From assembly GCA_050012855.1 (NCBI GenBank), contig JBEKGJ010000017.1:16144-80143 (forward strand): a stretch of 64,000 bases of DNA. The letters are read 5' to 3'. This DNA is from JAJXZJ01 sp050012855. GTDB taxonomy: Bacteria; Verrucomicrobiota; Verrucomicrobiia; Limisphaerales; J093. Below, piece by piece: positions 27,032-36,761 of the stretch. The notes under the pieces were generated by a model. That model searched no databases. It was given only the letters and a program-made list of their open reading frames with translations, and had not been told where the DNA came from. The translations under genes and the position numbers were made by a program. Each line of letters opens with the position of its first letter. Positions within the stretch are counted from its first letter, which is position 1.

Positions 27032-27400
27032 ATGCTGCGCGACTTCATGCACCTGACCAAGGCGCTGGCCGATCCCAGCCGGGTGCGCGTCCTGCTGGCC
27101 TTGCAGGCCGGCGAGCTGTGCGTCTGCCAGATCAGCGAACTCCTCGGCCTGGCGCCGTCCACGGTTTCCAAGCACCTCTCGATCCTGCACCACGCCGGCC
27201 TGATCGAATCCCGCAAGACCGAACGTTGGGTTTACTGTCGCCTCCCCGGTCCCGCCGCGCGGCCACCCGTGCGCCAGGCCCTTGCCTGGGTCCGATCCTC
27301 CCTGGCGCACGCACCGGAGGCCGAAGCCGACCGGCTCCATTTGCACCGCATCCTCCGGATCGAACCAGCCACCCTATGCCAACGTCAACGCCGCGTTTGA
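27032..27400 (+). CDS. arsR: ArsR family transcriptional repressor
   Basis: The 122-residue winged-helix protein begins MLRDFMHLTKALADPSR. The arsenite site ELCVCQ (Cys30 and Cys32) opens the helix-turn-helix ISELLGLAPSTVSKHLSIL, and the wing is ESRKTERWVYCRLP. In the family As(III) binding to these cysteines releases DNA. It is first in a same-strand arsenic cluster and overlaps arsC by 25 bases. The start was chosen at the ATG directly behind the palindromic operator; a much longer open frame upstream has no support. Confidence 0.93.
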   Translation: MLRDFMHLTKALADPSRVRVLLALQAGELCVCQISELLGLAPSTVSKHLSILHHAGLIESRKTERWVYCRLPGPAARPPVRQALAWVRSSLAHAPEAEADRLHLHRILRIEPATLCQRQRRV

Positions 27401-27882
27401 GAGTCTTGTTCCTCTGCACCGGGAATTCCTGCCGCAGCCAGATGGCGGAAGGCTGGACGCGCCACCTCAAGGGCGACGTGATCGAGGCCTGGTCCGCCGG
27501 CATCGAGAAGCACGGTCTGAATCCGCACGCCGTCAGAGTGATGGCCGAAGCCGGCGTGGACATCTCAACCCAGTATTCCAAGACGCTCACCGACGTTGGA
27601 CCGGTCGCCTTCGATTATGTCGTCACGGTCTGCGGGCACGCCCACGAACACTGCCCCGTTTTCCCCGGCAAGAACAAGGTCGTGCATGTCGGGTTTGACG
27701 ACCCGCCCACGTTGACGCGGCGCCTCCCGGATGGCGAAGCGAAGCTGGCCGTGTACCGCCGGGTGCGGGACCAGATCCGCGCGTTTGTGGAAACATTGCC
27801 GGTGGCCCTGCTCGCCGCGGCAAAAGCACCATCACCAGTTCCACCTCCAAACCGGAAGGAGACACATGAACGTTCAAACTGA
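27376..27882 (+). CDS. arsC: Arsenate reductase, thioredoxin-coupled type (LMW-PTP fold)
   Basis: The 168-residue protein has the phosphatase-like loop FLCTGNSCRS (Cys14 to Arg20) and a CGHAHEHC pair (Cys86 and Cys93). The spacings from the first cysteine, 72 and 79 residues, equal those of the Cys10/82/89 relay in the pI258 ArsC family, so thioredoxin-coupled reduction of arsenate to arsenite is well supported. FDDPP is the general-acid loop. It overlaps arsR at the front and the next gene at the back, so the cluster is surely one operon. Confidence 0.93.
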   Translation: MPTSTPRLRVLFLCTGNSCRSQMAEGWTRHLKGDVIEAWSAGIEKHGLNPHAVRVMAEAGVDISTQYSKTLTDVGPVAFDYVVTVCGHAHEHCPVFPGKNKVVHVGFDDPPTLTRRLPDGEAKLAVYRRVRDQIRAFVETLPVALLAAAKAPSPVPPPNRKETHERSN

Positions 27883-28335
27883 GCGCGCCAGCCAGAAGTT
27901 CCTCGCCGGATTCAATTGCGCCCAGGCCGTCCTCCACGCCTTTGCTCCCGAACTGGGCCTGGACAGTGACACCGCCTTGAAACTCGCCGGCGGCTTCGGC
28001 GGGGGCATGGCACGACAGGGCGAGGTTTGCGGAGCCGTCACCGGCGGCATCATGGCCATCGGCCTCAAGTTCGGATGCGGCAGCAAAGACGACCGTGCCG
28101 CGACCGAGCGCACCTATCGAAACACGCAGGCACTCATGGAACGGTTCGCGCAGCGGCATGGTTCGTGCCTCTGCCGCGAACTGCTCCCGGGCTGCGACCT
28201 CCGGACCCTCGAGGGCCAGCAGCGTTTCAAGGAACTGGACCTTCGCCACCGGACCTGCCTGTCCTGCGTCCAGACGGTGGCTGAGGCGCTGGCGGACATC
28301 TTGTCGGAACCAGTCCCGGCCTGCCCGGCGCAATC

Positions 28336-28339
<4 letters not shown>
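27866..28339 (+). CDS. C_GCAxxG_C_C family redox-type protein
   Basis: The 157-residue product has the family signature: FNCAQAVLHAF near residue 17, then GGFGGGMARQGEVCGAVTGG, where the cysteine-glycine-alanine motif names the family, and later cysteine pairs CLCRELLPGC and TCLSCV. A GGAAGGAG ribosome site precedes the ATG. The family is thought to be redox-active, but its job is not settled. Its place inside an arsenic operon, overlapping both neighbours (17 bases with arsC, 4 with acr3), suggests it helps in arsenical thiol chemistry or electron supply; that is inference. Confidence 0.88.
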
Positions 28340-29450
<1,111 letters not shown>

Positions 29451-29454
<4 letters not shown>

Positions 29455-30326
29455 AAACAGCCCCGAACCTCGAACAAACTGAAGCCGTGCGCACCACAGT
29501 CCGCGAAGGCTATGCCCGGATTGCCACCGCCGGCAACGAACGCCGTTCCTCCAAGCCATCTTGCTGTTGCGGGTCCGCCCCGCCCTCGCCCGAAGAGGTA
29601 GCCCGACAAATTGGCTATGACGCCGCGGAACTCGCCGCCCTGCCGGAAGGCGCCAACATGGGCCTTTCCTGCGGAAACCCGGCCGCGCTCGCCGCGCTCC
29701 AACCGGGCGAAGTCGTGCTCGACCTTGGCGCCGGCGGCGGTTTCGACGTGTTCATCGCCGGCCGCAAAGTCGGTCCCGCCGGCCGGGCGATCGGGGTGGA
29801 CATGACGCCTGACATGCTCGCGAAGGCGCGACGTAACATTGCTGCCTACCGCGCCCACGCCGGCCTGGACAACGTCGAGTTCCGGTTGGGAGAAATCGAG
29901 CACCTGCCCATGGCCAACGCGAGCGTGGACGTGGTCATCTCCAACTGCGTTCTGAATCTGTCACCGGACAAGCCGCAGGTCTGGCGCGAGATCGCCCGCG
30001 TGCTCAAGCCGGGCGGCCGCGTCGCCATTTCCGACCTCGCCCTGCTCCAGCCGTTGCCGGACGGCGTCCGCGACATGGTCGAGGCGCTCGTCGGATGCGT
30101 CGCCGGCGCCGTGCTCGCGAGCGAAACCGAGGCGATCGCGCGGGCGGCCGGTTTGACCGACATCGTTTTGCGTCCCAAGGCGGATTACATGAAGGCCATG
30201 CAAGCGTTTCAGGATCCGCTCTACCTGAAGATCGTGCAGCAGCTACCGGCGGGTACCAGCCCGGCGGATTTCATCACGAGTCTTGAAGTGACGGCGCGAA
30301 AACCGAAAGCCTTCCCCGCGCCGTAA
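29451..30326 (+). CDS. arsM: Arsenite methyltransferase
   Basis: The 291-residue class I SAM methyltransferase has the arsenic-binding cysteines in GLSCGNP, ISNCVLNLSP and LVGCVAGA, with the CCCGSA cluster near residue 40 as in many ArsM proteins. SAM motifs are VVLDLGAGGGFDVFIAG and RAIGVDMTPDML. The enzyme adds methyl groups to As(III), giving volatile or less retained forms. Placed after the efflux pump, it gives the operon two ways to remove arsenite. Its ATG overlaps the stop of acr3. Confidence 0.94.
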
Positions 30327-30506
30327 ATCGTGGTGCTCTCTGCGTGGCCGGGCGCGGCGACAAGAGGACACCGACGCCTGGCCGGCGGAGTGCCGTTTGA
30401 GTTTCGGGCCCGCCTGCGCGAGATTGCGAGGCGGGGTTGTTCCCGATCGAACCGGGCGGGCGGACGCCGGCCGCCGGAGCAACGACCGTCCGCGAAAGAC
30501 TTACAG

Positions 30507-31013
30507 ATGAACTGGTTTCAACGGCTTCGTATGAGCCATGCGCCGGCGGCAACGATTGTCATCCGGTTGATGGTCGGCGGAGTATTTTTCCTCGAAGGCC
30601 TCCTCAAATTCCTGCACCCGGACGAACTGGCGGCCGGGCGCTTCGCGAAGATCGGCCTGCCGTGGCCCGACGTGCTGGGTCCCTTCGTCGGCGGCGTCGA
30701 AATCCTCGCCGGCGCCCTGGTCGTGCTGGGGCTCCTGACCCGGTTCTCCGCCGTGCCGCTGCTGGTCATCATCTCCACCGCCATCCTCTCGACCAAGCTG
30801 CCGATCCTGTTGGGGCACGGCTTCTGGGGATTCGCGCTGCCGAAACTGCCGCACTACGGACTCCTGAGCATGCTGCACGAGGCCCGCACCGATTTCTGTT
30901 TATGGCTGGGCCTGGTGTTCCTGCTGCGCGTGGGCGCGGGACCGTGGTCGGTGGACGCCGCCTGGGCCGGCGGGCAACGGCGAGCCAGCCCGGCGGAAAC
31001 GTCGTCACGGTGA
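30507..31013 (+). CDS. DoxX family membrane protein
   Basis: The 168-residue product has four membrane segments: VIRLMVGGVFFLEGLLKF, VLGPFVGGVEILAGALVV, LLVIISTAILSTKLP and a last one near LWLGLVFLLRVG. This is the DoxX/DoxD fold. Members support quinone-linked redox or respond to oxidative stress. It follows arsM after a gap of 180 bases on the same strand, so it may be a late gene of the arsenic operon or have its own promoter. Start chosen at the ATG giving the usual family length. Confidence 0.85.
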   Translation: MNWFQRLRMSHAPAATIVIRLMVGGVFFLEGLLKFLHPDELAAGRFAKIGLPWPDVLGPFVGGVEILAGALVVLGLLTRFSAVPLLVIISTAILSTKLPILLGHGFWGFALPKLPHYGLLSMLHEARTDFCLWLGLVFLLRVGAGPWSVDAAWAGGQRRASPAETSSR

Positions 31014-31047
31014 AGCGGGCCAGGCGCCAACCGTGTGCGACAGCGGC

Positions 31048-32133
31048 TCAGGCCACGGTGATTTCCTGGCAAAGGTAAACATCCTGGATCGCGTTCAGCA
31101 ACGCGACGCCCTCCTTCATCGGACGCTGGAACGCCTTCCGTCCCGAGATCAACCCCGTGCCACCGGCGCGCTTGTTGACGACCGCGGTGGCGACGGCCGC
31201 CGCCAGATCGCCTGCGCCCTTGGACTCGCCCCCGCTGTTGATGAGGCCCGCCCGTCCCATGTAACAATTGGCCACCTGGTAACGACAGAGGTCAATCGGG
31301 TGCGCGCTGCACAGGTCGGTGTAGATGCGCGGGTCGAACTTGCCATAGCTCGATCCGCCCATCTGGAGGGCCGGGTAGCCGCCATTGTTCTCGGGCAGCT
31401 TCTGCTTGATGATGTCCGCCTCGAGGGTGACGCCGAGATGGTTGGCCTGGCCGGTCAAATCGGCCGCCACGTGATAATCCGTGGTCTTCCCGTCGGCGCC
31501 CTTGACCTTGAACGCGCTGTTCCGCAAATAACACCACAAGACCGTGGCCAGTCCGAAGTCATGCGCCGCGTGAAAGGCCTGGGCCACCTCGACAATCTGC
31601 CGGCCGCTCTCGGGCGAACCGAAATAGACCGTCGCCCCCACCGCCGCGCAGCCCATGTCATAAGCCTGCTTGACCGTGCCGAACAGAATCTGGTCGGCCT
31701 TGTTCGGGTAGGTCAGGAGTTCGTTGTGGTTGATTTTCACCAGGAACGGAATCTTGTGGGCGTACTGGCGGGCGCACATCCCCAACACGCCGAAGGTCGA
31801 GGCCACGGCGTTGCAACCGCCTTCGATCGCCAGCTTGATGATGTTTTCCGGGTCAAAATAATCGGGGTTTTTGGCGAAGCTGGCACCGGCGGAGTGCTCG
31901 ATGCCCTGGTCCACCGGCAGGATCGAGAGATAGCCGGTGCCGGCGAGCCGGCCGGAGCTAAACAGGCGCTGGAGGTTGACCAACACCCGGTTGTTGCGGT
32001 CGGACGACGCAAAAACGCGGTCCACAAAATCCGGTCCGGGCACGTGCAGCCGGTCCCTGGAAATCTTTGGGTTGCTGAAGCCGAGCAGGTAGTCCGCCTT
32101 GTCGCCGAGGTGCTGTTGAAGGGTGCTGATCAT
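31048..32133 (-). CDS. fbaB: Class I fructose-bisphosphate aldolase (DhnA/FbaB type)
   Basis: The start chosen gives 361 residues (MISTLQQHLGDKADYLL). The DhnA-type barrel is shown by ILPVDQGIEHSAGASFA, FLVKINHNELLTYPN with the expected Schiff-base lysine, CAAVGATVYFGSPES and a phosphate-binding GLISGRKAFQRP. It cleaves fructose 1,6-bisphosphate to two triose phosphates without a metal. The closely related transaldolase-like uses cannot be excluded, but the length and VDQGIEHS motif favour aldolase. It converges with doxX and diverges from the beta-galactosidase gene. Confidence 0.9.
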   Translation of the reverse strand: MISTLQQHLGDKADYLLGFSNPKISRDRLHVPGPDFVDRVFASSDRNNRVLVNLQRLFSSGRLAGTGYLSILPVDQGIEHSAGASFAKNPDYFDPENIIKLAIEGGCNAVASTFGVLGMCARQYAHKIPFLVKINHNELLTYPNKADQILFGTVKQAYDMGCAAVGATVYFGSPESGRQIVEVAQAFHAAHDFGLATVLWCYLRNSAFKVKGADGKTTDYHVAADLTGQANHLGVTLEADIIKQKLPENNGGYPALQMGGSSYGKFDPRIYTDLCSAHPIDLCRYQVANCYMGRAGLINSGGESKGAGDLAAAVATAVVNKRAGGTGLISGRKAFQRPMKEGVALLNAIQDVYLCQEITVA

Positions 32134-32507
32134 CGGGGTGCCTTTCGTTGTGTCATGAGATGTTCCATCGGTCGGCAGCCCGCGAGCTGCTTCGCCGCAC
32201 ACCATAACGGCAGGTGACCGTCGGCGCAATTGAGCGGCAGGATTTCTTCGGACCAACCCGGCGGTGTATCCGGAGCCTGCCCCCGGACCGCGGCGGTGTC
32301 GCAGACCAGCCGCAGCGCCGTCGCCCTCGTGGTTACCCGAGTACGACTGACATCGTGGGGTTTCTCAAGCTGCTGCGGCTGGCGCATGGCACACAGCCGC
32401 GGTCCAACCCCTGGCGGTCAAGAGTAGTGCCGGATGCGGTCCATCCCCGCCAAACCTGCGGGAATTGGTTTGTCGCGCGCGCGACAAAGCGACATCATCG
32501 CGCGCTC
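32134..32507. other. Intergenic region between aldolase and beta-galactosidase genes
   Basis: About 370 bases separating divergent genes, expected to carry both promoters. A short leftward frame in it (about 85 codons) lacks any family motif and is not called. No RNA gene is seen. Confidence 0.45.
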
Positions 32508-34871
32508 ATGAACACCATCCGTTGCCTTGGTCTTGCGGCCCTGGCCGTGCTCCTGACAGCGGGAGCCCAACTCCGCGGCGCCGCCACCTTCGCCATCGGG
32601 ACGAACGACTTTCTCCTCGACGGCCAGCCCTTCCTGATCCGCTGCGGCGAGATGCACTTTGCCCGCATTCCGCACGAGTATTGGCAGCACCGTCTGCGCC
32701 TGGCGCGCGCCATGGGCCTCAACACCGTTTGCGCCTACCTTTTTTGGAACCTGCACGAGCCGCAGCCGGACCGGTGGAACTGGTCTGGCGACGCCGATGC
32801 CGCCGCGTTCTGCCGGCTGGCCCAGGCCGAAGGGCTCAAGGTAATCCTCCGTCCGGGCCCGTATTCCTGCGCCGAATGGGACTTCGGCGGCTTTCCGTCC
32901 TGGCTGCTGAAGGTCCCCGACCTCAAAGTGCGCACGCAGGACCCGCGTTATCTCTCGGCGTGCCGCCGTTATGTCGCAGCCGTCGGCCGCCAGCTCGCGC
33001 CACTGCAGATCACGCGCGGCGGGCCCATCATCATGGTGCAGGTCGAAAACGAGTACGGTTCCTATGGCAGCGACCGCGAGTACCTCGGCCTCCTGCGGGA
33101 CGAGATCAAAGCCGCCGGGTTCGAGGTGCCGCTCTTCACCTGCGACGGTCCGTCCCAACTCAAGAACGACACGCGCGACGACCTGTTTTGCGTGGTGAAC
33201 TTCGGGGGCGACCCCGCGGCCAATTTCAAGGCGCTGCGCGCCATCCGGCCGTCCGGCCCGCTCATGTGCGGCGAATACTATCCCGGCTGGTTCGACAGTT
33301 GGGGCAAGTCCCATCACGTCGGTGACCCGGCCCGCATCGTGAAGGAAGTCGGCTGGATGCTCGAGCACAACGCCTCGTTCAGCATCTACATGGTTCACGG
33401 CGGCACATCGTTCGGCTTCACCGCGGGGGCCAACTGTCCGCCGTTCGCGCCGCAGGTGACGAGCTACGACTACGACGCGCCCATCAGCGAGGCCGGCTGG
33501 GACACGCCGAAACTCCACGCGCTGCGCGAACTGTTCGTCAAGCACCTGTCACGGGGAGAGACGTTGCCGGACGTGCCACCGCGCCAGCCGGTGATCACCA
33601 TCGCGCCAATCCAGTTTCCCGAAGCCGCGCCACTTTTCGCCAACCTGCCGGCATCGAAGGAATTTGAACATCCGCTGTTCATGGACATGCTCGACCAACC
33701 GCACGGTGCCATTCTCTACCGAACAAGACTTACCGCCGGCGCCGGTGAAAAGCTCGTGATCCAGGAGCTCCACGACTACGGCCTCGTCTTCCTGAACGGC
33801 AGGAAGATCGCCACGCTCGACCGCCGCCACAACCAAAACACGACGCTGCTTCCGACGCGCGACGGCGAAAACACGCTCGACCTGCTGGTGGACACCTTCG
33901 GCCACGTCAACTACGGCGGCTACATTCACGATCCCAAAGGCATCGCCGAGAAGGTCGAACTCGTCACCACCGGCGGGTCCCGCGAATTGACCGGCTGGCG
34001 GATCTACAATCTGCCGCTCGACGAACGAGAGCTGGCGGCGCTCAGGTTTGAATCGCCGACGAAACTTCGATTCAGGTCCGACGTGCCATTCGACGACTCC
34101 GTGCCGGCGTTCTATCGCGCCACGTTTGAGCTGGCGCGCACCGGCGACACCTTCCTGGACTTCAGCACCTGGGGCAAAGGCCTTGCGTGGGTCAACGGCC
34201 ACAACCTCGGACGGTATTGGAACATTGGTCCACAGCAATCCCTCTACTGCCCTGGAGCGTGGCTGAAAACGGGCCGCAACGAATTGATCGTCTTTGAACT
34301 GAACGGCGCGACGAATCACACCGTCGCCGGCCTGGCCGAACCGATTTTGGATCAGGTCCAAGAGCAGGCCAACGCCAGGGCGCATCGCCAGCCGGGACAT
34401 AAGCTGGACCTCGCCGGCCTGACGCCGGCCGCCACCGGCACGTTCGGTCCCGGCCAGGAATGGCAGGTCGCGCATTTCCCGCCGGCCACGGGACGGCAAT
34501 TCGCCCTCGAAGCCCTGAACTCGCAAACGGGCGACGCGTTCGCCACCCTGGCCGAGCTCTGCCTGCTCGACCCCGACGGCAAGGAATTGCCCCGCACCGC
34601 GTGGAAGGTCGTCTATGCCGACAGCGAAGAGCTGGAAAGTGACGACGGCAGCGCCGACAACGTGTTCGACCTGCAGACGACCACCTTCTGGCACACGCAA
34701 TGGGATGGCGCCCAACCGCGGCATCCGCACACGCTGGTGCTTGACCTGGGCAGCCAGCAAACCATTGCCGGTGTGCGCTGCCTGCCACGCCAGGATTCCG
34801 CCAATGGCCGAATCAAGGATTACCGCATCTACGTCGGTGACGGCCTGGTCAGCGGAACCAATGCCAATTAG
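32508..34871 (+). CDS. Secreted beta-galactosidase, glycoside hydrolase family 35
   Basis: The product has 787 residues with a signal peptide (CLGLAALAVLLTAGAQLRGA). The GH35 barrel has RCGEMHFARIPHEYWQHRL, ILRPGPYSCAEWDFGG and QVENEYGSYGSD, where the second glutamate near 182 is the acid/base, and CGEYYPGWFDSWG near 254, holding the nucleophile glutamate. Jelly-roll domains follow (ARTGDTFLDFSTWGKGLAWV, NGHNLGRYW). The last 140 residues look like an F5/8 type C sugar-binding domain (DNVFDLQTTTFWHTQW, LDLGSQQTIAGVR). It should release terminal galactose from plant or algal polymers outside the cytoplasm. The nearby GH16 gene supports polysaccharide breakdown. Confidence 0.94.
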   Translation: MNTIRCLGLAALAVLLTAGAQLRGAATFAIGTNDFLLDGQPFLIRCGEMHFARIPHEYWQHRLRLARAMGLNTVCAYLFWNLHEPQPDRWNWSGDADAAAFCRLAQAEGLKVILRPGPYSCAEWDFGGFPSWLLKVPDLKVRTQDPRYLSACRRYVAAVGRQLAPLQITRGGPIIMVQVENEYGSYGSDREYLGLLRDEIKAAGFEVPLFTCDGPSQLKNDTRDDLFCVVNFGGDPAANFKALRAIRPSGPLMCGEYYPGWFDSWGKSHHVGDPARIVKEVGWMLEHNASFSIYMVHGGTSFGFTAGANCPPFAPQVTSYDYDAPISEAGWDTPKLHALRELFVKHLSRGETLPDVPPRQPVITIAPIQFPEAAPLFANLPASKEFEHPLFMDMLDQPHGAILYRTRLTAGAGEKLVIQELHDYGLVFLNGRKIATLDRRHNQNTTLLPTRDGENTLDLLVDTFGHVNYGGYIHDPKGIAEKVELVTTGGSRELTGWRIYNLPLDERELAALRFESPTKLRFRSDVPFDDSVPAFYRATFELARTGDTFLDFSTWGKGLAWVNGHNLGRYWNIGPQQSLYCPGAWLKTGRNELIVFELNGATNHTVAGLAEPILDQVQEQANARAHRQPGHKLDLAGLTPAATGTFGPGQEWQVAHFPPATGRQFALEALNSQTGDAFATLAELCLLDPDGKELPRTAWKVVYADSEELESDDGSADNVFDLQTTTFWHTQWDGAQPRHPHTLVLDLGSQQTIAGVRCLPRQDSANGRIKDYRIYVGDGLVSGTNAN

Positions 34872-34892
34872 CCCGCGCTTCAAGCAATCCGC

Positions 34893-34918
34893 GGGACACC
34901 GCCGCGCGGTCGTGTCCC
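34893..34918 (+). terminator. Possible terminator hairpin after the beta-galactosidase gene
   Basis: A perfect 7-bp stem, GGGACAC (34893-34899) and GTGTCCC (34912-34918), lies 21 bases after the stop and is followed by TGTTT. The T-run is short, so its function as a terminator is uncertain. Confidence 0.35.
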
Positions 34919-34942
34919 TGTTTCCGCCGTCAAGCGGCGTTT

Positions 34943-34987
34943 GGAGTCCCGGCTTCAGCCGGTTGGGCCGCCTGAAGGCGGAACTCC
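34943..34987 (+). repeat. Palindromic element with three-way-junction potential, copy 2
   Basis: The outer stem GGAGT (34943-34947) / ACTCC (34983-34987) holds hairpins CCGGC-TTCA-GCCGG (34949-34962) and CCGCC-TGAA-GGCGG (34968-34981). Against copy 1 at 17184 the first hairpin has changed on both sides and stays perfectly paired. Confidence 0.75.
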
Positions 34988-35086
34988 CAACGCGACGAAG
35001 CCCGGCCGCTGTATCCCGCAACTGATTCAGGACACCGCCGCACCGCAGGCTTGCCTGCCCTGCCGGCCCGTGTTATGCCATGCGTC

Positions 35087-35863
35087 ATGGCACACTTAAC
35101 TTCCTCCCTCCCGTGTTGGACGCTGGCCATCTTGCTGGCCGCAGCCGCCACCGCTTTCGCCGCACCGACCGACAAACCCGGCTGGAAGCTGACGTTCAAT
35201 GACGAGTTCGACGGGAAGGCGCTCGACCTGACGAAGTGGAATCCCAACGATCCGTGGGGGCGGGAACGCAACCGGGAACTACAGGCCTACGTCCCGGATG
35301 CGTTTGAGGTCCGGAACGGCATCCTGCGCCTCAAGGCCGAGCAACGACAGGCCACTTATGCCGGCAAGGAGCGCGCTTACACTTCGGGCATGATGACGAC
35401 CTACCAGAAGTTTGCGCAGCAGTACGGCCGGTTTGAAATCCGCTGCCGGGTGCCGCGGGGCAAGGGCATGTGGCCGGCGTTCTGGCTGCTGCCGGAGCCG
35501 CTGGCCTGGCCGCCGGAGATTGATGTGCTCGAAGTGCTCGGCCACGAGCCGCAGAAGGGGTATTACACCCACCATTTCAAGGACGCCACCGGCCAGCACA
35601 AATCGCACGGCGGGTCCTGGACCGGCCCCGATCTCTCGGCTGCTTTTCATGAGTTCGCGGTCGAGTGGTCCCCGGAACGCCTCGTTTGGTTCGTGGACGG
35701 CGTGGAACATTTCCGCTCGGAGGACTCGATCCCGCAAGTGAAGATGTACCTGCTGGTCAACCTCGCCGTCGGCGGCGACTGGCCGGGCGCGCCGGACGCG
35801 CAAACCCGCTTCCCGAACGCACTCGAAGTGGACTACATCCGCGTTTACTCCAAAGTGCCGTAG
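35087..35863 (+). CDS. Secreted glycoside hydrolase family 16 (beta-glucanase-type)
   Basis: The start chosen gives 258 residues with a signal peptide (WTLAILLAAAATAFA-AP). The GH16 jelly roll shows KLTFNDEFDGKALDLTKWNP, YGRFEIRCRVPRGKGMWPAF and the catalytic PEIDVLEVLG near 143-152 (nucleophile and acid/base glutamates in E-x-D-x-x-E form). The aromatic cleft residues follow (HHFKDATGQHKS, EWSPERLVWFVDG). It should cut beta-1,3 or beta-1,3/1,4 glucans or related polymers. Two further in-frame ATGs lie 12 and 36 bases upstream. It follows the GH35 gene after 215 bases that hold a palindromic repeat. Confidence 0.92.
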   Translation: MAHLTSSLPCWTLAILLAAAATAFAAPTDKPGWKLTFNDEFDGKALDLTKWNPNDPWGRERNRELQAYVPDAFEVRNGILRLKAEQRQATYAGKERAYTSGMMTTYQKFAQQYGRFEIRCRVPRGKGMWPAFWLLPEPLAWPPEIDVLEVLGHEPQKGYYTHHFKDATGQHKSHGGSWTGPDLSAAFHEFAVEWSPERLVWFVDGVEHFRSEDSIPQVKMYLLVNLAVGGDWPGAPDAQTRFPNALEVDYIRVYSKVP

Positions 35864-36042
35864 CTCCGGTCGCGTCGGTCACGATCACCGGCATGTCGAG
35901 ACTGAAGCCTTCGGGGGGCAGCCCCCGTCTGGGCCCGTTTTGTTTGTAACCGCTCCCCGCGCCCATTCGTCTGGCGTGGTGACACCAAGAATGACGGTAA
36001 CCAGGACCTGACGTGGAAACTGTTGATTCAAGAGGACTCATC

Positions 36043-36648
36043 ATGAATATTGTCAAACATTCGCGCCTGCTCGTGGCGGTCGCTTTGGCGGCCGGCCTGT
36101 TGGGCTCCGTAAACCTGCTCGCCCAAAACAATGGCGGGGGCGGCAACGGTGGTGGCAATGGCGGCGGCCGTGGCGGCCGCAACGCCGCCCGCGGACAGGG
36201 CAACTTCGATCCGGCCCAGTTCCAGGCCCGCCGCCTGGAACGCTATCGCGAGCAACTCGAGGTGACTGACGACACCGAATGGAAAGCCATCCAACCGCTG
36301 GTTGAAAAGGTCATGCAGGCCGAGGCCGAAAGCCGAGTCGGTGGCTTCGGCGGCGGCCGCAACGCCGCCCAAGGCCGGCGCGGTCAACCCGATGCCGCCG
36401 CCAACCAACCCGCCCAGAACGCCAACCGTGCCCGGCGCGGCGGCGCGGAGCCCAATCCGGCGGCCACCGCCTTGCAGGCCGCGCTCGACAGCAAGGCAGC
36501 GCCGGATCAGGTGAAAGCCAAGCTGGCCAAGCTGCGCGAGTCCGTCGCCGAGAAGGAAGCGAACCTGGCCAAGGCGCGCGAGGCGCTGCGACAGGTGCTC
36601 TCCGTCCGGCAGGAAGCCACCGCCGTGCTGATCGGCCTGTTGCGCTAA
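36043..36648 (+). CDS. Secreted Gly/Ala/Asn-rich protein with C-terminal coiled coil
   Basis: The 201-residue product starts after a clear AGAGGA ribosome site. A signal peptide (LLVAVALAAGLLGSVNLLA) leads into a Gly/Asn tract (QNNGGGGNGGGNGGG) and a short domain LERYREQLEVTDDTEWKAI followed by a second Gly/Ala/Pro-rich linker. The last 60 residues are a helical, alternating charged stretch (KAKLAKLRESVAEKEANLAK) resembling Spy/CpxP-like periplasmic proteins. Many verrucomicrobial proteins have this build; the function is unknown. Confidence 0.82.
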   Translation: MNIVKHSRLLVAVALAAGLLGSVNLLAQNNGGGGNGGGNGGGRGGRNAARGQGNFDPAQFQARRLERYREQLEVTDDTEWKAIQPLVEKVMQAEAESRVGGFGGGRNAAQGRRGQPDAAANQPAQNANRARRGGAEPNPAATALQAALDSKAAPDQVKAKLAKLRESVAEKEANLAKAREALRQVLSVRQEATAVLIGLLR

Positions 36649-36761
36649 ACCAATCGGCCCCCGGCGAAGCAGCCCGGCGCGCGAATGCCAGGCCGGGCAG
36701 TGTGCCGCCGCCGCGCGGTTTCAAACTTGACGCGGCGGATGCGCTCCACATGCTCGGCGAC

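Noticed and set aside
32130..32387. 85-codon leftward frame upstream of the aldolase gene
   Set aside because: It has no recognisable motif, overlaps the aldolase start and lies in a region expected to hold divergent promoters.
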